NCBI GenBank assembly: GCA_028023455.1
Contig: JAQFVV010006215.1
Location: 6,801,230 to 6,865,229 of the forward strand
DNA: 64,000 bases
DNA from: Epiperipatus broadwayi
Taxonomy: Eukaryota; Onychophora; Udeonychophora; Euonychophora; Peripatidae
Reading direction: 5' to 3'
Each line of letters opens with the position of its first letter. Position 1 is the first letter of the stretch. Below, one piece after another: positions 59,119 through 64,000 of the stretch. Made by a program: the position numbers and the translations under genes. The notes under the pieces are model-generated. The model searched no databases. It had not been told where the DNA came from and worked only from the letters and a program-made list of their open reading frames with translations.

Positions 59119-59640
59119 CTATTGAATAGCAAATCTTCTGGAGCCTTTCCTGTTGTGGTATTTGGTGTGGAGTGCGGTACTAGAAATGTTCTGGCAATCC
59201 TGGTATTTCAACTTTGCTTCTTGAACTAGTCTTTCTGCCTGACCATTGCATTCAGGATAGAATGGTGGACTGTACATTAGCTCAATGCCATTATTAGTGC
59301 AGAAGTTTTTGAATGCACTTGATGTATATGCTGTGCGATTATCTGACACTATTGTCTTAGGTAGGCTATGTATTGCAAATAGCCTTGTACAGCTTCTGAT
59401 GTTGCTGTGGAGGGAAGTGATAAGACTTCTATTACCTCCAGCCACTTGGAGAATTAATCAACTATTATCAACAGCAGTTTGCCTTTCCATGAGTCTGCAT
59501 GATCCACATGGAGTCTAGACCAGGGCCCTTAAGGTTTAGCAACTGGGCTGTTTTGTCTTTTGCTAACATGTTTTAATTCATTTTGCACTGCCAGCAGTGG
59601 TGGACTTTGGCCTCAATATCAGCATTTAAGGTAGGCCATA
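59119..59640 (-). pseudogene. Integrase catalytic core, gypsy element C
   Basis: 59445-59119 is open: LPKTIVSDNRTAYTSSAFKN (second catalytic Asp), NGIELMYSPPFYPECNGQAE (catalytic Glu in QAER intact), ERLVQEAKLKYQDC. Upstream, to about 59640, broken frames give CWQC (zinc Cys pair), then LHVDHADSWKGKLLLIIVD with the first catalytic Asp, and FSKWLEV. The element is 5' truncated at about 59640: no RT or RNase H follows on that side. The PPECNGQAER context is the common Ty3/gypsy type, unlike element B. Confidence 0.8.
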
Positions 59641-59659
59641 TTAAAACAAACAAAAAAAA

Positions 59660-60458
59660 AATCTCTTTATCACATACAAAGGACGCACTTTTGTAGACGT
59701 TCAGATATTATAATTGTTAAACGATGAGTGATTTGAAGTTGACTGTGGCGAAGTTTCAAGTATATATATATAAATTTTTCAGAAAATTACACGACCAAAA
59801 ACTATTTGCTGTGTAAAAATGTAATATATTATTAAAATGAAACTTTGAAATCAAAGCTAGCAGAGCTTTAATGTATACACTAACTATCAATGGATTCTTT
59901 AAAAAAATATTTCCCATTAAGTATAGCAAAAAGAAACAACTAATTTTATATTAAATACTATATTCGAAGGAGTTAGATTTCAGTAATAGTATGTTGTACG
60001 CCAGCCCGTTAGAGAATTTTATAAACATATTTGGATCTAGCATGAAAATATTATAAGAATCCGTTCTTAGGGTATGAAAAATAATTATTTTTTCGCTTCC
60101 ACTACAATCGATATATGTATGAGTATCAATGCATATATATCGATACATAATTACATTTGTGCGCACGGTGTTGAAATTCTGTGTTTATCAAAAACGTTAA
60201 CTATAAATTAAAATTATAATTTTTGATTTCACAGTTTCTATAAATTTATTTTTTAATGTACGATATGTCGACGTTAATTAATACCTTCTCATTATTAATC
60301 AAAAAAAAAATGCAAATGAAATAACGTGATATGTATATTTGAAATCCTAGCGCCATTTTTCAATTACATTAATTTCTCTGTTTTGCAGTTGCGTGTGGTC
60401 AATATATTGTCCTGAAGTGTAGAGATCTCGTTGCTTTCAGTTAAATGCTCATAATAAT
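59660..60458 (+). promoter_or_regulatory. Possible host promoter / 5' UTR region with CpG retained
   Basis: Compared with the transposon-rich remainder, CpG is frequent here (GACGC, GACG, AACGATG, GTGGCGAAG, CGCGCACGG-like context at about 60160, TCGACG near 60265, AGCGCC near 60348). The region ends at acceptor-like sequences, CTCTGTTTTGCAG (to 60388) and CTCGTTGCTTTCAG (to 60440), followed by the ATG at 60459. No TATA element can be assigned confidently. A minus frame here (60166-59951) is unrecognised. Promoter function is inference. Confidence 0.3.
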
Positions 60459-60530
60459 ATGGCTCAAAGAAAAAATACCAAAGAAGTATTTAACATCATG
60501 ATTGATAATTTACCTTTAGATATTACTGAA
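60459..60530 (+). CDS. Candidate first coding exon of a host gene (24 codons)
   Basis: ATG in good context (AATAATATGG) opens a frame of exactly 24 codons that ends at GAA followed by GTGAGTATC, a strong splice donor (60531). The peptide begins MAQRKNTKEVFN and continues IMIDNLPLDITE. The I-M-I-D-N-L-P piece resembles the first strand (RNP2-like, [ILV]-x-[ILV]-x-N-L) of an RNA-recognition motif, which would make the product an RNA-binding protein; this rests on one short strand and is tentative. An acceptor at 60388 or 60440 suggests an upstream non-coding exon, or the exon may begin at a start site between them. The next exon was not found; the following 3.5 kb holds tandem and LINE repeats as expected for an intron. 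Alternatively it is a chance frame. Confidence 0.4.
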
Positions 60531-60902
60531 GTGAGTATCAAAACCTAAATTTATTAATCCGTGAAATCTATTTGGTTAAATGAATTCCCACGTCCCTTTA
60601 AAAAGTTTGTTTTACTAAGTTATATTATATTTTCGGTTTTTATAAAGTTTTTCTCATCTATAGGTATTTAATTGGAGAGATTAAAAAAAATTTTAATCTC
60701 AGAATATTGTACTTCATGCCGAAGTAATTGTGTCTTTAAGTTTGCTGTCCGAAAACAGTTTAGTATGTGAGAAAATGTATGACTATGAATGGTTTTCATG
60801 ATTTATTTTTTTAGCTGATTTAAAATTATTTTGCTATAATGTGTTTAAATTACAAAAAGAGACAAGAAAGAAATAATAGAGATTATTTGATTAAAGGTCA
60901 GA

Positions 60903-61466
60903 ATGCAAAATAAATTCATATTACGTAAGCATTTATAAGTACAGATTGTTGAATAAATCATAGATTAGTATATTCCAAAGTTAAAATATCTATATTTAAA
61001 AATGTTCTATTCTAATGATATTCATAGAAAATTTGATGTTTGCCCTTTAAAAGTATCTATTATCATGTTAAAGTTCAAAAGCTATTAAACACTAAAATTG
61101 CCAATTTGGATTTCATGATTATCATCGTTGAGTACAATATTTTTTTAAAAAATGTATTGTAAATACAATAGAAGTCTTTAAAAATGCAAAATAAATTCAT
61201 ATTACGTAAGCATTTATAAGTACAGATTACTGTTGAATAAATCATAGATTAGTATATTCCAAAGTTAAAATATCTATATTAAAAAATGTTCTATTCTAAT
61301 CATATTCATAGAAAATTTGATGTTTGCCCTTTAAAAGTATCTATTATCATGTTAAAGTTCAAAAGCTATTAAACACTAAAATTGTCAATTTGGATTTCAT
61401 GATTATCATTGTTGAGTACAATATTTTTTTAAAAAATGTATTGTAAATACAATAGAAGTCTTTAAA
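60903..61466. repeat. 281 bp tandem duplication, nearly identical copies
   Basis: Unit ATGCAAAATAAATTCATATT...ATAGAAGTCTTTAAA at 60903-61183 and again at 61184-61466, differing at only a handful of positions by eye. It lies in the presumed first intron and is a recent event. Confidence 0.97.
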
Positions 61467-61825
61467 AAAAAAATCAGATATAATTCGCTCAACAAAATTA
61501 TAAATTAAAGGCGGTAAGTAAAATATAGATTTAAAGCAGAAATTTAGCAATGCATTAGAATTGGAAAGGAGATATACAATTATTTCTTGATTATGTCCTC
61601 TAGATCTTTTATCACATTAAAATAAAATATGGATCTGTAAAAAAAATGATATAAATTTATTAACCCCATAGCTGGCATTCATATATTTCAATTAAATGAG
61701 AATATTTTGAATAATAATACAAAAAATGAAATAACTTTTAATAAATATAATATCCTATCTGACATATCCAGCTTAGTCAACTTTTTAAAATATAGTAGTG
61801 ATATATTAGCTTCAAAACTATTTTT
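61467..61825. other. AT-rich non-coding stretch
   Basis: No supported feature; a presumed intron between the tandem duplication and the LINE remnant. Confidence 0.4.
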
Positions 61826-63420
61826 TTAGAAATATATGGACCATCAAGTTATGACACCTGGCCTTAAGGATACTTTTATTATTCCAATTTTAAAAAATAA
61901 AATGGAAAACAAAGTTGGAGCTATGGCAAATGTACTTTCACGGATTCTGCTGAATAGATCATTGTCAATCATAGACGAATAGGTTTTAGAGCATCAAAAA
62001 GTATTATAGATAAGGTTTTTGCTGCAAGGCAGACATAGAAAAATTTTCAGGAATAAAGAGATTATTTATATATTGCTTTTATTGATTTGATCAAGACACT
62101 TGACTTAGTTAATTGAACAGGTCTGTGGCAAAGTTTAAAATTAGTCGGTGACCATCAAAATGTATTCATTAAAATTTTTCTTCCAAGCACATTATGCTTA
62201 TGCCATCTCATCTAGATGCCTGATGGTAATGCTTAATAGATTCTTATCCACTGCTATCCTATCCAAATTTTCCAAAACTAATTTCTAGTTTTGGGCTTTC
62301 ATTAGTGAGCTTTTTTTAAATTGGATTGAAAAAAATTCAGTTTTTTCAATTTGGGCTAGTAACTTGATAGTATAACAAAAAAGTAAAAAGTGGCTACTAG
62401 AGGAATGGTACATTAAATCCAAAAGGGCCATTGCACTGTTCAAAAATCCAAAAGCTCCTCATTGATGAAAACATTTGGATAGAACAATGTTGGATAAGGA
62501 TTTATTAAGTACTACTACCTGTCATCTATTGATTTACTAAAACTTATACTAGATGGCATTAATATGAGATTGAAAAAAAATTTGCTAACCAGAAGAAAAT
62601 TGTTAATAAATAGCATGGTTTATAATTTATTCATATTAAACAGTTTCTACAAGATGAAATAAGTGTAAGTTACTACTGGTGATTGGAAATCTGACATTTG
62701 AAATGAAAGTGGCATTAAACAATTTACTAGCTCCAACTTTGTTTTCCATTTTATAAACAATGATTTTTGAAATTATTTCTCTATGGATTCATGATTAGGC
62801 ATAGGTTTGATGATAGTCTTTCATTTGAACAAATTAAAAAACAATAGCAGTTTAGCCATTACATTTATAGTGTTATCTCTATGTTTAATGTTGTGAATGC
62901 ACCAGATTTTGGTTTAGCCATTAACTCTGCGGGAAAAAAAAAAATTAGCAATGTTTGAACTTGGATAGTTACTGCATTTAAGAATGTGAATCAATTTATG
63001 TCTTGGTAGCTTTTTAAATAGAAATGCAGATTTGAATGTTAGGGAGACTAGACTTCAATGTACTTGTACTGCATTTAACAAATTAAAAAATAAGCTATTT
63101 CATTATAACTATAATTACTATAGTTAAATTCATTTCATATAAAGCTTTTAGTATGACCAATTTATTATTTGAAAGTAAGACCTGGACTCCCTATTGACAT
63201 AACATAATGTCATTTAAAAAAAGGCGACCCTATAAGACTATAAAAATATGATGGAAATATCATAAGACAATCAGTATGTTCTTCAGCTTGAATGGATGTG
63301 AGACTATTGAATCTATAATTATAAAGTTACATTTTTATTGAACTGAGCATATGAATTACGATGTTTTTAAAAAGTATTTTATGGTAAAATTGAGCATGAT
63401 TTTCACAGGAAAAGCAGGTG
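61826..63420 (+). pseudogene. RTE-like LINE RT remnant (copy 2)
   Basis: Plus-strand RT pieces in order: KDTFIIPILKNK and LSRILLNRSLSIIDE (about 61867-61975); IAFIDLIKTLDLVN (about 62073-62114; the RTE motif FIDLxKAFDxVN, with the Ala changed); TGLWQSLKLVGDHQNVFIKI; after a foldback insertion, LLAPTLFSIL (about 62718-62748; family motif LAPTLFS); FGLAINSAGKK (about 62906-62940); then the tail motif near 63000 (FNYLGS-like, frame broken) and 3' sequence matching 11940-12420. Many stops, no intact catalytic ADD seen. Its family produced both copies. Confidence 0.7.
62185..62585. repeat. Diverged foldback element (family A-like) inside the LINE
   Basis: Two inverted halves: left CTTATCCACTGCTATCCTAT, AACTAATTTCTAGTTTTGGG and TTCATTAGTGAGC; right GCTCCTCATTGATGAAAAC and GGATAAGGATTTATTAAGTA. 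The layout (CTAGTTT..GGC..TCA..AGTGAG) follows family A although the sequence has drifted. The LINE reading stops before it and resumes after it. Confidence 0.6.
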
Positions 63421-64000
63421 AGGTTGTTATTAAGAATAATTCAACACTAAAAAAGTACAATATTGAACACTTTCATAGGTAAGATATGACTGATGATAGA
63501 ATACAATGAAAGCCATATTTAAGTCAGATATTAAAGTATCTCAAAAAAAATAAGGCTTGCTCAAAACATATTAAAAAACCAAATAAAGGATTAGCATGTA
63601 GTATATACTGTTATATTTATGATTTATGAATTAATTTGTATATTCATTCTACAACTCATCTCTATTGTTATTCTGCAATTAGAATACCCATGATTATGAT
63701 TATTCCCTATTATAGAAATGATAATTTATCAAACAGGATTTTTAATGGATTATCATCATTCAATATCAAAATTGCAATTAACAAAAAAAAAAAAACAGAA
63801 ATTTTCCTCTGTAAACCAACTCAAAAAATATTTCTGTAGTTAGATAAAATTTCACTTCAACAAAGCTAATTAATTCCAGGAATTATATTTTCCACAAGCA
63901 TGTAAAATATCTATAAATAAAATATTTTTTATATATCGAGATTATTTAACAGTTTGCATGTTTTATACGATTGTATATATATTTTTCGGCAAAAAGAAGA
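63421..64000. other. AT-rich non-coding stretch to the window end
   Basis: May hold the last part of the LINE 3' UTR. The open frame 63636-63839 is short and unrecognised. Confidence 0.4.

Overview
The window looks like animal, probably invertebrate, nuclear DNA. It is strongly AT-rich by eye, full of (AT)n and (TAA)n microsatellites, and almost all recognisable coding sequence is decayed retrotransposon. I see no bacterial operons, no rRNA or tRNA gene and no CRISPR array. The species cannot be named from the sequence. The mix of Ty3/gypsy elements, RTE-like and Jockey/CR1-like LINEs and foldback elements would fit several AT-rich invertebrates.

Layout. 1-12.9 kb: foldback and satellite-like repeats (1.1-2.5, 4.1-4.6, 5.2-5.6, 6.2-6.8, 7.8-8.2, 11.5-11.9 kb), a LINE 3' end carrying a CCHC-type zinc motif (about 6.4-7.3 kb) and an RTE-like LINE tail (12.0 kb). 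12.9-22.2 kb: a Ty3/gypsy element (LTR, gag, protease, RT, RNase H, integrase zinc domain). About 3.4 kb containing a second LINE and a ~320 bp (TAA)n tract separates the zinc domain from the integrase core at 20 kb. The core runs straight into an inverted copy of the same family's gag, primer site and LTR. 22.2-36 kb: a 171 bp palindromic MITE, then a series of very long LTR-like elements. One of these is a two-LTR element (LTRs of about 1.94 kb, internal region only about 0.69 kb) whose left LTR has been split by a 1.17 kb foldback insertion. 36-48 kb: another foldback copy, LTR fragments, a minus-strand gypsy pol lacking gag and protease, and a 1.37 kb solo LTR-like element. 47.5-52.1 kb is unannotated. 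52.1-55.4 kb: a 3.3 kb solo LTR on the minus strand. 57.9-59.6 kb: the 3' half of a third gypsy element (integrase, polypurine tract, LTR).

59.66-60.53 kb is the only stretch that resembles a host gene: CpG dinucleotides are common, a splice acceptor is followed by an ATG in good context, and a 24-codon open exon ends exactly at a gtgagt donor. Its likely first intron carries a 281 bp tandem duplication and an RTE-like LINE with a foldback element inside it.

The most informative themes are these. (1) Several unrelated-looking long LTR elements with TGTA... ends sit directly inside (AT)n tracts. (2) Empty sites within the window prove some nested insertions. (3) Inverted (foldback) architectures recur. 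No intact autonomous element and no new enzymatic system was found. All alignments were made by eye, so identities are qualitative and boundaries are good to a few bases at best.
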